DNA of 64,000 nt from the NCBI GenBank assembly GCA_964557955.1, contig CAZLCS010000008.1, forward strand, positions 62,001 to 126,000, given 5' to 3'. Positions within the stretch are counted from its first letter, which is position 1. Every line of letters begins with the position of its first letter. Below, in pieces: positions 34,872 to 44,308 of the stretch. Under the pieces are notes generated by a model that made no database searches, was not told the origin of the DNA, and worked only from the letters and a program-made list of their open reading frames with translations. Made by a program: the position numbers and the translations under genes. This DNA is from JALOOX01 sp964557955. GTDB lineage: Bacteria > Desulfobacterota > Syntrophobacteria > Syntrophobacterales > Syntrophobacteraceae.

Positions 34872-35261
34872 TCACTTCCTTGCGTGGCACTCCCCACAAG
34901 TGATCGGACCGCTCTTGAGGCTTCTTTGCCACATGGCCTCATGACAACCCTTGCACTGAGCGTGGAACGCTTTCTCGAGGGGCAGCTTTTTCGACTGAGC
35001 TTTTAGATCGTGGCAAATGGAGCAGGACTGAGCCTTGTCATCCCCTCCACGGTTGTTTCCAAATTCATCGTAGTCGTGATGGCAGCGGATGCACTCCAGA
35101 TTCACTGTGTGCTTGTCGTGGTTGAACTCCACGAGGGGCCTCTGGTGGGGGCCAAGCTCCTTATGCTCCATGACCATCATGGGGTCCTGAGACCAGACCA
35201 GAGGAACCAGAGACAACACACCAACCATGACCAGTGCCAACACAACGTTTCCACGCTTCAT
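34872..35261 (-). CDS. tmcA: Tetraheme cytochrome c3, TmcA-like
   Basis: A 129-residue periplasmic cytochrome with a signal peptide (VVLALVMVGVLSLVPLVWS). It has four CxxCH heme sites (CIRCH, CSICH, CKGCH, CGECH) and further His residues for axial ligation (FNHDKHT, HHDY, AFHAQ). This is the cytochrome c3 family; the acidic type II form acts as TmcA, taking electrons from periplasmic hydrogenase or formate dehydrogenase into the Tmc complex. It is the last gene of the unit, 171 bp after tmcB. Confidence 0.88.
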   Translation of the reverse strand: MKRGNVVLALVMVGVLSLVPLVWSQDPMMVMEHKELGPHQRPLVEFNHDKHTVNLECIRCHHDYDEFGNNRGGDDKAQSCSICHDLKAQSKKLPLEKAFHAQCKGCHEAMWQRSLKSGPITCGECHARK

Positions 35262-35432
35262 GAACGCCCCCTCCCCGGTCTATGCTGCAATCTCGGCCGG
35301 AGCAGCCATGGCTCCGTTCAACGCCTTCCGGTTGCTCCTGCAGGATTAACTGCTCCAACTCCCCCGTCAAAAAGAGCCCTTCGCCCCGGCCTTCCCTCCC
35401 CAGGAGTCACGGCCCCGCGTTTTCCCGGCAGG

Positions 35433-36764
35433 CTATTCCTCTCCGCCCGCCTCTTCCTCCTCTTCGTCCTCATCCCTGGGCTGGAATTTCTCCGGAATGA
35501 TCATGGACTCGCAGATGATTTCCTTGAAAGACATGACCTTGACACCCAGATTGTACTCCTTGTCGAGATCCCTGATCTGGTCGAAGCAGTTGTGGCAGGG
35601 CACAATGACGATCTTGGCGCCCGTCGCCCTGATCTGCTCGGCCTTGATCTGTCCGGAGATCATCCGCCGCTTCTTGAACTCAGGCCCCATGGGAATGTAC
35701 CCTCCGCCGCCCCCGCAGCAGTGATTCAAATCCTTGTTGGGGCTCATATCCCGAAAATCCTTGCAGAGCAGCCTCGTCAAAGCCCGGCCCTCTTCCCACA
35801 GCCCCCCATTCCTCGAAACATTGCAGGGATCCTGGTAGGTGACGGGCTCCTCAATCATCTTATCCGGATCGATCTTGATGCGACCATCCCGCACATACTC
35901 ATAGAATACCTTGACCGAATGCACCACATTGACCGGAGGCTTCCCGTCCTGATACCCCAGAAAATAAGGCCCTTCATATTTGGCCGAACGATAGGCGTGG
36001 CCGCACTCGGTGATGAGAATGTTCTGCGCCCCGAGCTCGATGGCCTTGTCGTACACATTCTTGACCACCTGGCCCGCCAGAGCCCGATCCCCTGCGAACA
36101 TGGCGAGATTGGTGCAGTCCCAACCAAAGGACGGCATGGTCCAGTCCTCTTCGGCAACCGTGAAGATCTTCGCGGCCATGGCGATATCCTGGGGATAATA
36201 CATGGGCTCGCGCGCATTGACGGTGTACATGTACTTGGCGCCCGGCTTGTCGATGGGGATGGTGAGGCCCGCGATTTCCTCGCCCGTCTCCTCTTCCATC
36301 CATGTGCACGTATCAACGAAGTCCTCTGTGGCCATCGCCATCTGATTCCCGGTTTCACGGTAGTTGACGGAGGTCCGGGCCAACCCCTCAGGCACAATGC
36401 CCTGGGAATTGCAGACCGCTCTGGCCGTGGCGATCATGGTGGCGATGTCGATGCCGAAGGGACAAAACATGGAGCACCGCTTGCACGTGGTACATTCCCC
36501 CCAGATCATGTCATAGCACTTGCGCAAAAACTCCCGATCCACTTCACCCTTGCGACGATACATCTCGCCAAGGGTGTTCTTGAATTTGTAGGCGGGACTC
36601 ATTTTAGGATCCCGATTGTTGGCCAGATAGAAGAAACAGCTCTCGGCGCAAAGCCCGCAGCGCGCACAGATGCTCAACCAGGTCCTGATGCGAGCGCTGT
36701 CGTTCGCGCTCAGTATTTCCTTGATTTTCTTGGTATTGACCGGCTTCTCAAGCTCTTCACTCAT
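35433..36764 (-). CDS. tmcB: Heterodisulfide-reductase-like iron-sulfur protein, TmcB
   Basis: A 443-residue cytoplasmic protein with two [4Fe-4S] sites (CARCGLCAESC near residue 33 and CTTCKRCSMFCPFG near 92). Two cysteine-rich CCG domains follow (ITECGHAYRS with TYQDPCNVSRNGG, and HCCGGGGGYIPMG with VPCHNCFDQI). This is the HdrD/TmcB architecture, which in sulfate reducers passes electrons from the membrane cytochrome b to a cytoplasmic acceptor. The C-terminus is unusually acidic (DEDEEEEEAGGEE). It lies between tmcC and tmcA. Confidence 0.88.
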   Translation of the reverse strand: MSEELEKPVNTKKIKEILSANDSARIRTWLSICARCGLCAESCFFYLANNRDPKMSPAYKFKNTLGEMYRRKGEVDREFLRKCYDMIWGECTTCKRCSMFCPFGIDIATMIATARAVCNSQGIVPEGLARTSVNYRETGNQMAMATEDFVDTCTWMEEETGEEIAGLTIPIDKPGAKYMYTVNAREPMYYPQDIAMAAKIFTVAEEDWTMPSFGWDCTNLAMFAGDRALAGQVVKNVYDKAIELGAQNILITECGHAYRSAKYEGPYFLGYQDGKPPVNVVHSVKVFYEYVRDGRIKIDPDKMIEEPVTYQDPCNVSRNGGLWEEGRALTRLLCKDFRDMSPNKDLNHCCGGGGGYIPMGPEFKKRRMISGQIKAEQIRATGAKIVIVPCHNCFDQIRDLDKEYNLGVKVMSFKEIICESMIIPEKFQPRDEDEEEEEAGGEE

Positions 36765-36833
36765 GATAGCCTCGGCTCCTTCTCAAATTGAAACAAACAA
36801 TTTCTCAAACGGCGGTTCACTACACCGCACTAT

Positions 36834-37493
36834 CTACCACGTTCGCGCACCTCGGCGGGCCCCCATCTCGAATCCGATGAAGGCGCGGGTGAAGAAAAAC
36901 AGGATGATATGCCCCAGCTTGCTGAACGGAATGATGATGAGCAAAACCTCTGCCGTGAGAATGTGCAGGATGAGCATCAGCTGGTAAGGCCCCCATTGGT
37001 GATAGGCCAGAAAACCGGTCACAAAGGGAGCTGCTGTCAGCAGAAGAAGCGTGTAGTCCCAGGCAGTGGTCAGAATACGGACTTCCGGACGAACCAGCCG
37101 GCGCACGAACAGAAAGACGACGCAGATCATAAAGACTATGGTCAGGTTGTCGGCCAGACCATCGGATATGGAGGGAAGACTCACGCCGAAAGCTTCCTCC
37201 CAGAGCAGGTTGTGGGCATAGAGGAAGAGGGGTATCCCCAGCAGGCACACATGGAAGACGAAGAAAACCAGAGCGAATACCGGCTGGTTGCGCAGGGATA
37301 CGCTTCCCCACGGGATGAGCCAGCGAATGATGGACTGAAAGGCCCATTTCGCTTCCATGTGGTTGTAAAAAACACGGTCTCTCTCCCTGCTGAGACCATA
37401 CAAGTAGGCAATGCGGAAAATCAACCCGCCGAAGAAAACGAAAAACGTCACCCACAGCGCAGGTCCTGCCAGGAAATTATAGAGCTCAACCAT
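36834..37493 (-). CDS. tmcC: Membrane cytochrome b subunit, TmcC
   Basis: A 219-residue protein with five or six membrane helices, NarI/HdrE-like. The start at 37493 (MVELYNFLAGPALW) is preferred because GGAGGGAGA lies upstream and it begins at the first helix; an ATG at 37562 adds 23 residues without a ribosome site. Candidate heme-b histidines are present (FFVFHVCLLG, LYAHNLLW, LAYHQWG, LILHIL). It carries electrons across the inner membrane from TmcA to TmcB. It is first in the operon, behind the promoter at 37581-37608. Confidence 0.85.
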   Translation of the reverse strand: MVELYNFLAGPALWVTFFVFFGGLIFRIAYLYGLSRERDRVFYNHMEAKWAFQSIIRWLIPWGSVSLRNQPVFALVFFVFHVCLLGIPLFLYAHNLLWEEAFGVSLPSISDGLADNLTIVFMICVVFLFVRRLVRPEVRILTTAWDYTLLLLTAAPFVTGFLAYHQWGPYQLMLILHILTAEVLLIIIPFSKLGHIILFFFTRAFIGFEMGARRGARTW

Positions 37494-37580
37494 CAGCCAT
37501 CTCCCTCCATGTGCAAAAATTTGGAACGCGGCCCCGTTGTTGTTCAAAAATTCACTTTCCATTCATGTACTTACGTTAAT

Positions 37581-37608
37581 TATCTAGCACAATTTGTTAA
37601 ATTCTCAA
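37581..37608 (-). promoter_or_regulatory. Candidate sigma-70 promoter of tmcCBA
   Basis: On the minus strand TTGAGA (37608-37603) and TAGATA (37586-37581) are 16 bases apart, with TGC just before the -10 box (extended -10). It gives a leader of about 80 bases to the start at 37493. Confidence 0.5.
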
Positions 37609-37771
37609 ACACAAGTACAGGGCGTCAGGTCAATTTTTCGGCCGCGATTGTGTACAAGTCTAGTTTACATTACTTAAAATTGGGCGGGAAGAGCGATATG
37701 CGAAATGGAAATTTGTGATTTATAGATCAAATCTGCACAGGACACGGACGAAGTCCTGAAAAACCAATCGT

Positions 37772-39445
37772 TCACTCGGCCGGCCTGAGAGGCTCCCGCA
37801 CCAACCGGAACCCCACATCATTGCTGCCGGTTGAAGGCAAGCCACTGCTGCGACTGGCAGACCGGCTGCTGTCCGGACCTCCGTGCCAGTAACCGCCTCG
37901 CCTGACCCGGTCAGGTCCGCGTCGCGCATTTTCGTTCAATGGGTTTTGACGGTCGTAGTTGGCATAAAAATCAACGCTGTAGTAGTCCTCACACCACTCC
38001 CACACATTTCCCAACATGTCGTAGAGTCCGAATGCGTTCGGTTTGTAGCTCCCGACAGGGGCCGTCGCAGCATAGCTGTCCTCGCAGTTGTGCACATCCT
38101 CCCAGTGCCAGAGCTTCTTCGCCGTCAGATCAGCGATGTTCTCGTGATCACAAGCCGATTCTTCGTCGTCCCCCCAATAACGCGGCCCTTTGGTGCCTGC
38201 CCGCGCCGCATACTCCCATTCCGCTTCCGTAGGAAGACGGAACAGGTACTGCCCCCCATTCTTCTCTGAAAGCCACTGAGCAAAACACTTGGCGTCATCC
38301 CAGGTCACATGGACCACCGGCTGCTCATCTCCGTTGAGTGAAAGGCCCTCATAGCTTCGGCTGTCGTGGTCGCGCTGGAATTTGCGGAACTGACCGTTCG
38401 TCACCTCATGCCTTCCCATCCAGAAACCATCCACGCAGACCTCATGCACTGGACCTTCATCCTGACCGCGACCCTCTTCCTTCTGAGGGCTTCCCATGAG
38501 GAAACACCCAGCCGGCACCCACACAAACTCTATGCCCGTCACGGGCTCCTTCCACGTCTTGAAGGGCTGACGAGGCGGTTCTCCCCGTGGAGCCGATGCG
38601 GCAACCACCTGGGCTGGGACCTGTGAAGATGGTGTCGAAGCCACCGCACGCTCAGGCAGCTTGAAATAAAAGTCCCCTTCCAGAGAAGACGATTCCCATG
38701 GAATCTGCTTTCCCATCGTGGCTTCCCGCACCGACGAACGAACCTGCTTGAAAACGTCCTCGATCTTGAGGCCGGGGGTCTTCATCACCTTGATCAATTC
38801 TCCGGTGTAGACACCGTGGTCGGCAGGCCCGTCGTTGGCCACCGCTCCCGGGGCGGTGGCATAGGCGATCAGGGTCCCCGTCGGAGCATTGATGGAGGCC
38901 AAACCCTGCGCCCCCGAACGGAAGCTGCGCGTGAAAGGGTTGTCGCGGCAGGCATCCAGAATCACGATATTCAGTCGATTTCGGGCATACTCCATCTCAG
39001 CAAGGACCGAAGCCACATCGACGCCCTCGAATTCAATCTGCCTCTCATGCTCCACCCGAGCCCCGATGGGAATCAGGAAATTTCGGGCGTTGACCTGCAT
39101 CCCATGGCCGGCATAGTAAAAAAGCCCCACTCCCCCTTTGAGCAACCGCTGACCGAAATGGTAGATCTCCTGCTTCATTTCCTTCTGATTGAGATTGAGC
39201 TTTTCCGTTACCTGAAACCCCAGCTCCCTGAGCGTCCTGGCCATGGTGCGGGCATCGTTTCCCGGATTGCGCAGGGGGGCAGTCTCATAGGTATCATTCC
39301 CGATGACGAGTGCAATACGCTGTTCGGATTTCATAAAATCCAAAGGCTCCTGAGTCGGCATATTGGGCGCGCCGAGAGCAGGGCTCCAGATCATCCAGAG
39401 GCACGATGGAAAGAGAAGGTAAAATCTCATTATTTTCCAGAACAT
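37772..39445 (-). CDS. Exported caspase-like (C14) protease fused to a SUMF/FGE-sulfatase domain
   Basis: A 557-residue protein with a signal peptide (FYLLFPSCLWMIWSPALGA). The caspase domain (about 42-265) has the catalytic His114 in YYAGHGMQ and Cys166 in LDACRDNPF. A linker leads to the SUMF1 domain (about 305-550): FVWVPAGCFLMGSPQKEEG, RLPTEAEWEYAARAG, LYDMLGNVWEWCEDY and RRGGYWHGG. The oxidase cysteines of true formylglycine-generating enzymes are absent at the end (SRSASRSSGLPSTGSNDVGF), so this half is probably a binding module. Both halves should be periplasmic. It stands alone, so its target is unknown. Confidence 0.9.
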   Translation of the reverse strand: MFWKIMRFYLLFPSCLWMIWSPALGAPNMPTQEPLDFMKSEQRIALVIGNDTYETAPLRNPGNDARTMARTLRELGFQVTEKLNLNQKEMKQEIYHFGQRLLKGGVGLFYYAGHGMQVNARNFLIPIGARVEHERQIEFEGVDVASVLAEMEYARNRLNIVILDACRDNPFTRSFRSGAQGLASINAPTGTLIAYATAPGAVANDGPADHGVYTGELIKVMKTPGLKIEDVFKQVRSSVREATMGKQIPWESSSLEGDFYFKLPERAVASTPSSQVPAQVVAASAPRGEPPRQPFKTWKEPVTGIEFVWVPAGCFLMGSPQKEEGRGQDEGPVHEVCVDGFWMGRHEVTNGQFRKFQRDHDSRSYEGLSLNGDEQPVVHVTWDDAKCFAQWLSEKNGGQYLFRLPTEAEWEYAARAGTKGPRYWGDDEESACDHENIADLTAKKLWHWEDVHNCEDSYAATAPVGSYKPNAFGLYDMLGNVWEWCEDYYSVDFYANYDRQNPLNENARRGPDRVRRGGYWHGGPDSSRSASRSSGLPSTGSNDVGFRLVREPLRPAE

Positions 39446-39846
39446 GTCAGAACCTCTCGATCATTCCTCGCACAGAATTTCCCCTAAAATCAAAAAGGGA
39501 GCCCCAGGGGGTCCCCCTTCATGCTGCCGCTTCACTGCAGCTCATCATTCATTTTTCAGCCGACGGCAGGGCTCTGAACCGCCCCCTTGCCATAAACAGG
39601 CTTCCATTCCGGCAACGACCCACTTTGCACCATTGCTCAGCCCATCCCGCCACACTCTTTCGGTTGGCGTCCGCCACACACGTCCGTGTGGCTTTGAATC
39701 GGCTCCCGCCGCTTACCCACCGGAACAGATGTCAGCAAGGAAATCACCCGCCTTCTGGCAAGTGCGGGCAAATTCTATGCACCAAAATCCCGGAAATCAA
39801 GAGTTTCCTTGATGAGCCTCGGCGTGGAACGGCGCAGCCGTTGGAA
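39446..39846. other. Intergenic region without gene
   Basis: About 400 bp between the caspase-like and U32 genes. It holds the terminator at 39486-39518 and a second, weaker hairpin (GCCACAC/GTGTGGC stem at 39673-39692, followed by TTTG). The caspase gene promoter must lie here but was not identified. Confidence 0.4.
39486..39518 (-). terminator. Terminator-like hairpin upstream of the caspase gene
   Basis: On the minus strand AGGGGGACC and GGGGCTCCCT pair with one mismatch, followed by TTTTGATTTT. It probably ends the purB-U32 transcript before the caspase-like gene. Confidence 0.5.
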
Positions 39847-42006
39847 TCAAGGTTGGCGATCGAGGTTGAAAAGGAGCTGAGTCGGTGCTCCCCGCCCTCC
39901 TGAGTAAGCCTGCAGAAGCGATTCCAGGCTGCCCCAGTCGTCGCGCGGCGCCTCACTGACATCTACCAGATGAGCGCGAAAGCCGCGAGAGCGCAGAAAT
40001 TCCAGGTGTGCGAACCAGCTGAAAGGCCGGTCAGCATGGATGAAGCTGAAATCGCCCCTTCGCCGCCAAAAAAAGGTTTCATTTCGAGGCGTGAGGAAGG
40101 GCTTCCTTTCGTCCAGTCCTGGCTGGAGGCGAGATGCGAAAAGAGGAGGCCACCCATAGACGCAGATGACAGGCGCCAAAGGCCAGGATTCCCCGGCAAG
40201 CTGCTCCAGCTCGCTTCGGGTGATCTCGACGGAGAGGACCGCCTGTTCACAGCCGAGATCGGCCATGCATTTCAATGCAGCGATGTTCCTGACGTTGAAC
40301 CGGTACCCAGCCATGACGCTTCTGGCTCGGGTCGCCCGCAGCAGCTCGAAATGGGACCAATTGTTCAGCTCCCAGTCGTTGAATCCTTTCTTGGAGTACC
40401 AGTCCACTGCAGCTCGGTAATACTCCCATTGTTTTTCCGCGATGAGGGGGGACAACGACCAAGAGAAGCGCTGCCTTTGCCCCCTCGAGAGCCTGATCTT
40501 GGCCATCCGCTCCAGGTTGGAGGGCGAGGCCGTGAGGATCACTCTTGTGACGGGCAGTTCGAGGGCCTGAAAGAGAGCTTTGACCTCCCCCACCTTGAAA
40601 ATCAGGCCTTCCTGCCCTTGGCGATCGCCGGACCCGGAGTTCTTCAGGAATGTTCCGTCCAGCGATCCCATGTATCGCTTTCTGAACCCCTGGGGTCTGG
40701 GGGTCTCTTTTCGGATTCGCTTCCAGAGCGGTTGCGACGAAGACGGTTTCCGCCCGACTTTGAAAAGCCTCGTGTTGGGCATGAGCTCCCCCGAAGTGAC
40801 GAGGCGCAGCGACTCCCCCGGCTCACCTCGCGTCCTGGGTGTCCCATCCCCGGCGACCAACCCCTCAACCTCCAGGAATCTCTCTTCCTTTCCTTCACGG
40901 GATTCGGGCCTCAAACGGTCCCCCAACAGAAGTGCATGCCGCAGCAGGACGGAGGCGCCTCCTTCCGAGATTTCCCGGACCGTTGCCACCCACAAGCCGC
41001 TGGAGCCCGAGCGGTGAGGTGTCAGAATCTGCCTGCTCGAATCCCCGGTCAGATATCCGGTCGTGAGCCGCCTCGAAGGCGAGAGATTCAGCCATTCCCG
41101 GGCCTGGTCAATGGCATCCTCTTCCTCTTGGGGGGAAGCATCCAGAACCAGGCGGTAGGCGCGCACCACCCGCGCGATGTAGTCCGCCGACTTCATTCTC
41201 CCTTCGATCTTGAAGGAGGCGATGCGCAGATGCTTCAGCTTTGGAATTAAGGGAAGGGCGCAGAAATCGTTGCAGGAGAGGAAATATCCCTGTCTCCTGC
41301 CTTGGCGGAATGGAAGGCGGCAGGGCTGGACACACCGACCCCGCAGTCCGCTGTTCCCTCCTCGAAAGCTGCTGGCCAGACACATTCCCGAATAGGAAAA
41401 GCACAGGGCGCCATGGACAAAGATCTCGAGATCCACATGGGTCTTGCCTGCAATCTGCTCGATTTCCTGTAGACTGAGCTCCCTGGCGAGAACCACCCTT
41501 TCAGCGCCCATGCGTTCCAGCTGGTTGACTCCCGCGTGGTTGTGGGCCGTCATGAGCGTACTGGCATGAACCTTCAAATCGGGGAACCACTGGCGCACCA
41601 GAGTGAACATCCCGGGATCCTGGACGATGATCCCGTCCACGGATAGATCCGACAAAGCCTGCAGAAGATCCAGGGTTAGGAGCACTTCCCCCGCTGCCAC
41701 GAGGCTGTTGAGAGCCACATAGACGGAAATGTGGCGACTTCGGGCGAAAGGAACCAGCTGGGAAAGCTCTTCCAGGGTAAAGTTGACGGCGGTTGCCCTG
41801 GCGCTCAGCTGCTTCAGACCGAGATAAACCGCGTTCGCTCCGTTTTCAACGGCGGCAAGAAAGCCTTCCACATGCCCGGCAGGAGCTAGAAGCTCCCTGG
41901 TCGATCCTTCCAACCTTTCCGCTCCTTTCCCGCCCCGGAAACGGAGATCGCGCAGATCAAGCCCTTCAGGCCGATCCAAAGACCCGCCTGAAGATTGTGT
42001 CCACAT
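39847..42006 (-). CDS. U32 family peptidase-like protein (RlhA/TrhP type)
   Basis: A 719-residue protein. The N-terminal U32 core starts ELLAPAGHVEGFLAAVENGA and includes VHGALCFSYSGMCLASSF, GRCVQPCRLPF and SFKIEGRMKSADYI. The cysteines there bind a cluster in relatives. Family members (RlhA, TrhP) hydroxylate rRNA or tRNA bases and depend on prephenate, despite the peptidase name. The long C-terminal half (about 330-719) includes a second U32-like region. The gene's start overlaps purB by 41 bases, with only a weak ribosome site, so coupling is likely. Confidence 0.82.
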   Translation of the reverse strand: MWTQSSGGSLDRPEGLDLRDLRFRGGKGAERLEGSTRELLAPAGHVEGFLAAVENGANAVYLGLKQLSARATAVNFTLEELSQLVPFARSRHISVYVALNSLVAAGEVLLTLDLLQALSDLSVDGIIVQDPGMFTLVRQWFPDLKVHASTLMTAHNHAGVNQLERMGAERVVLARELSLQEIEQIAGKTHVDLEIFVHGALCFSYSGMCLASSFRGGNSGLRGRCVQPCRLPFRQGRRQGYFLSCNDFCALPLIPKLKHLRIASFKIEGRMKSADYIARVVRAYRLVLDASPQEEEDAIDQAREWLNLSPSRRLTTGYLTGDSSRQILTPHRSGSSGLWVATVREISEGGASVLLRHALLLGDRLRPESREGKEERFLEVEGLVAGDGTPRTRGEPGESLRLVTSGELMPNTRLFKVGRKPSSSQPLWKRIRKETPRPQGFRKRYMGSLDGTFLKNSGSGDRQGQEGLIFKVGEVKALFQALELPVTRVILTASPSNLERMAKIRLSRGQRQRFSWSLSPLIAEKQWEYYRAAVDWYSKKGFNDWELNNWSHFELLRATRARSVMAGYRFNVRNIAALKCMADLGCEQAVLSVEITRSELEQLAGESWPLAPVICVYGWPPLFASRLQPGLDERKPFLTPRNETFFWRRRGDFSFIHADRPFSWFAHLEFLRSRGFRAHLVDVSEAPRDDWGSLESLLQAYSGGRGAPTQLLFNLDRQP

Positions 42007-43264
42007 GCTTCAAGTGATACCGGATATCAAACAGGCTCTCGATTTCCTCGTGAGACAGATGTGCGGTGACTTCAGGGTCTCCTTTGAGCTGGTCTTCGAG
42101 CCGGGTGCCTTCCTGCCAGACGGTCATCGCGTTTCTTTGCACCAACCGGTATGCGTCCTCGCGGGTGATTCCCTTGTCCGTCAACGCGAGCATAACCTGC
42201 TGGGAGAAGAAGAGTCCACCGGTGAGCTCCAGATTTCGCCGCATGTTTTCGGGGTACACCACGAGACGATCCAGAACACGGGTCAGTCTGGCGAGCATGT
42301 AATCCATGAGAATGGTGGAGTCGGGACCGATGACACGCTCTACCGACGAGTGACTGATGTCCCGCTCGTGCCAGAGCGGTACATTCTCCATGGCAGCCAG
42401 GGCGTTGCCTCGGAGCACGCGCGCCAATCCCGAGAGATTCTCCGAGGCAATAGGATTGCGCTTGTGGGGCATGGCCGACGATCCCTTCTGCCCGGGAGCG
42501 AAATATTCCTCGGCCTCACGCACCTCCGTGCGCTGGAGATGACGGATTTCGACGGCAATCTTCTCCACCGTGCAGCCCACGATGGCGAGGGTGGTGAAAT
42601 ACTCGGCATGGCGATCGCGCTGGATGATCTGACTGCTGCTCGGGGCCGGCTGCAACCCGAGCCTGTCGCACACGGATTCCTCGATTGCAGGATCGATGTT
42701 GGCGAATGTGCCCACAGCCCCCGAAATCTTACCGACCCGAATACTCTCCCGGGCATGCGCCATCCGCTCCCGATTGCGGAGCATTTCGGCGTACCACAGG
42801 GCCAGTTTCAACCCAAAGGTGATGGGCTCGGCATGGATGCCATGGGAGCGCCCGATCATGACCGTGTCTTTGAGCTCATAAGCCCGGCGCTTGAGCACCT
42901 CCAGCAATCGGTCCAGGTCGTCGACGAGCAGTTCCGCAGCCTCCACCATCAGGAGGGCCATGGCCGTATCAAGGACGTCCGAGGAGGTCAGCCCCTGATG
43001 GATGTAGCGAGAGGATGGACCCACATTTTCCGCAACGCTGGTCAGGAAAGCGATGACATCGTGGTGGGTTTCCTGCTCAATCTCCGCCACCCGTTCCACG
43101 CTGAAATCCGCTTTTTCCCGGATCTCCTGCATCGCTTCCGCTGGAATCTCTCCGCGCTCCGCAAGGGCTTCACAGACGGCAAGCTCCACCTGCAGCCACT
43201 TGCGATATTTGTTTTCCAGCGTCCAAATTCGAGCCATTTCCGGCCGTGCATATCGATCGATCAT
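41966..43264 (-). CDS. purB: Adenylosuccinate lyase
   Basis: A 432-residue enzyme of purine synthesis, cleaving SAICAR and adenylosuccinate to release fumarate. The start at 43264 (MIDRYARPEMARIW) is the conserved N-terminus. The signature GSSAMPHKRNPIASE is intact, TSSDVLDTA and GRSHGIHAEP hold the active-site His/Ser/Thr residues. The length is typical. A 7-codon upstream extension is open but not needed. The U32 gene overlaps its 3' end. Confidence 0.97.
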   Translation of the reverse strand: MIDRYARPEMARIWTLENKYRKWLQVELAVCEALAERGEIPAEAMQEIREKADFSVERVAEIEQETHHDVIAFLTSVAENVGPSSRYIHQGLTSSDVLDTAMALLMVEAAELLVDDLDRLLEVLKRRAYELKDTVMIGRSHGIHAEPITFGLKLALWYAEMLRNRERMAHARESIRVGKISGAVGTFANIDPAIEESVCDRLGLQPAPSSSQIIQRDRHAEYFTTLAIVGCTVEKIAVEIRHLQRTEVREAEEYFAPGQKGSSAMPHKRNPIASENLSGLARVLRGNALAAMENVPLWHERDISHSSVERVIGPDSTILMDYMLARLTRVLDRLVVYPENMRRNLELTGGLFFSQQVMLALTDKGITREDAYRLVQRNAMTVWQEGTRLEDQLKGDPEVTAHLSHEEIESLFDIRYHLKHVDTIFRRVFGSA

Positions 43265-43379
43265 GGCAATCCGCCCCCATTGCACCTCGTTTCCAGTCCA
43301 TCCCTTGCCTGACAGCGGGACACCCTATACCATAGCCCCTGTGCTTTGCCAAGAAACCGAGTCAGTATGGAGGATCGCC

Positions 43380-44237
43380 ATGCCGCTGCTGGGAGCTCAC
43401 ATGTCCATCGCCGGTGGACTGCACCGCGCGGTCGAACGTATTCGAGAGGTGGGCGGGGAATCACTTCAGATTTTCGTCAAAAATCAAAGACAATGGAAAG
43501 GCCCCGATCTCGATGATGAGTCGGTGTCCCGCTTCCGCTCCGCCGTGGCGGATGCGGGCCGGCTGGCGGTGGCCGTGCATGACACCTATCTGGTCAACCT
43601 GGCCTCCCCCGACGAGGCGATCCGGCGAAGATCCATCGAGACCTTGGCCGACGAGCTGCGACGCACAGCACGGCTCGGAATCCCCTACCTCGTCACTCAC
43701 CCCGGTTCCTGCGTCGAAGGCACCCCGGAAGAAGGCCTCAGCCGTTTCGTACGCAGCCTGGATCAGGCCATCCGCCAATCCCAAACCGCGGACGTCCAGG
43801 TGCTCATCGAGAACACCGCAGGGCAAGGGACTCAGCTCGGCTCTCGATTCGAGGAGATCGCCTTCATTCTGCACACATCCCGCCATGGGGAACGGCTGGG
43901 AGTCTGTTTCGACACCTGCCACGGGTTTGCAGCCGGCTACGACCTCAGGTCCCGACAAAGCTACCGCTCCACCTTCGCCGACTTCCATGGAATCATCGGG
44001 CTCGACAGACTGAAATTCTTTCACCTGAACGACAGCAAGAAGAACCTGGGCTCCCGCGTCGACCGCCACGAGCACATCGGTCAGGGGCAGATCGGCCTCC
44101 CAGGTTTCCGACACCTCCTCAACGATCCCCGATTCCGCCATCACCCCATGGTCCTCGAAACCCCCAAGGGGGAGGATTTGTCGGAGGACGTGGAAAACCT
44201 CCGAGTGCTCAGATCCTTGGTCTCAGCGCGGAGATGA
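43380..44237 (+). CDS. nfo: Endonuclease IV (AP endonuclease, three-zinc)
   Basis: A 285-residue AP-endonuclease TIM barrel. The conserved start is LLGAHMSIAGGL. Zinc ligands are seen in VTHPGSC, LIENTAGQGT, VCFDTCHGFAAGYD, FHLNDSKKNLGSRVDRHEHIG and VLETPKG. It cuts the DNA backbone 5' to abasic sites in base-excision repair. GGAGG precedes the start at 43380. It is divergent from purB; the vapBC pair follows downstream. Confidence 0.95.
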   Translation: MPLLGAHMSIAGGLHRAVERIREVGGESLQIFVKNQRQWKGPDLDDESVSRFRSAVADAGRLAVAVHDTYLVNLASPDEAIRRRSIETLADELRRTARLGIPYLVTHPGSCVEGTPEEGLSRFVRSLDQAIRQSQTADVQVLIENTAGQGTQLGSRFEEIAFILHTSRHGERLGVCFDTCHGFAAGYDLRSRQSYRSTFADFHGIIGLDRLKFFHLNDSKKNLGSRVDRHEHIGQGQIGLPGFRHLLNDPRFRHHPMVLETPKGEDLSEDVENLRVLRSLVSARR

Positions 44238-44308
44238 ACCTTGACCTGCACCGTTTCCGGGGCTTTGATGTGTACGAATGGATCCGAATGTGCTGCCTGG
44301 AGAGAACC

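Noticed and set aside
35262..35432. Search for tmcD between tmcB and tmcA
   Set aside because: No frame with coding character or Trp-rich pattern was found in the 171 bp.
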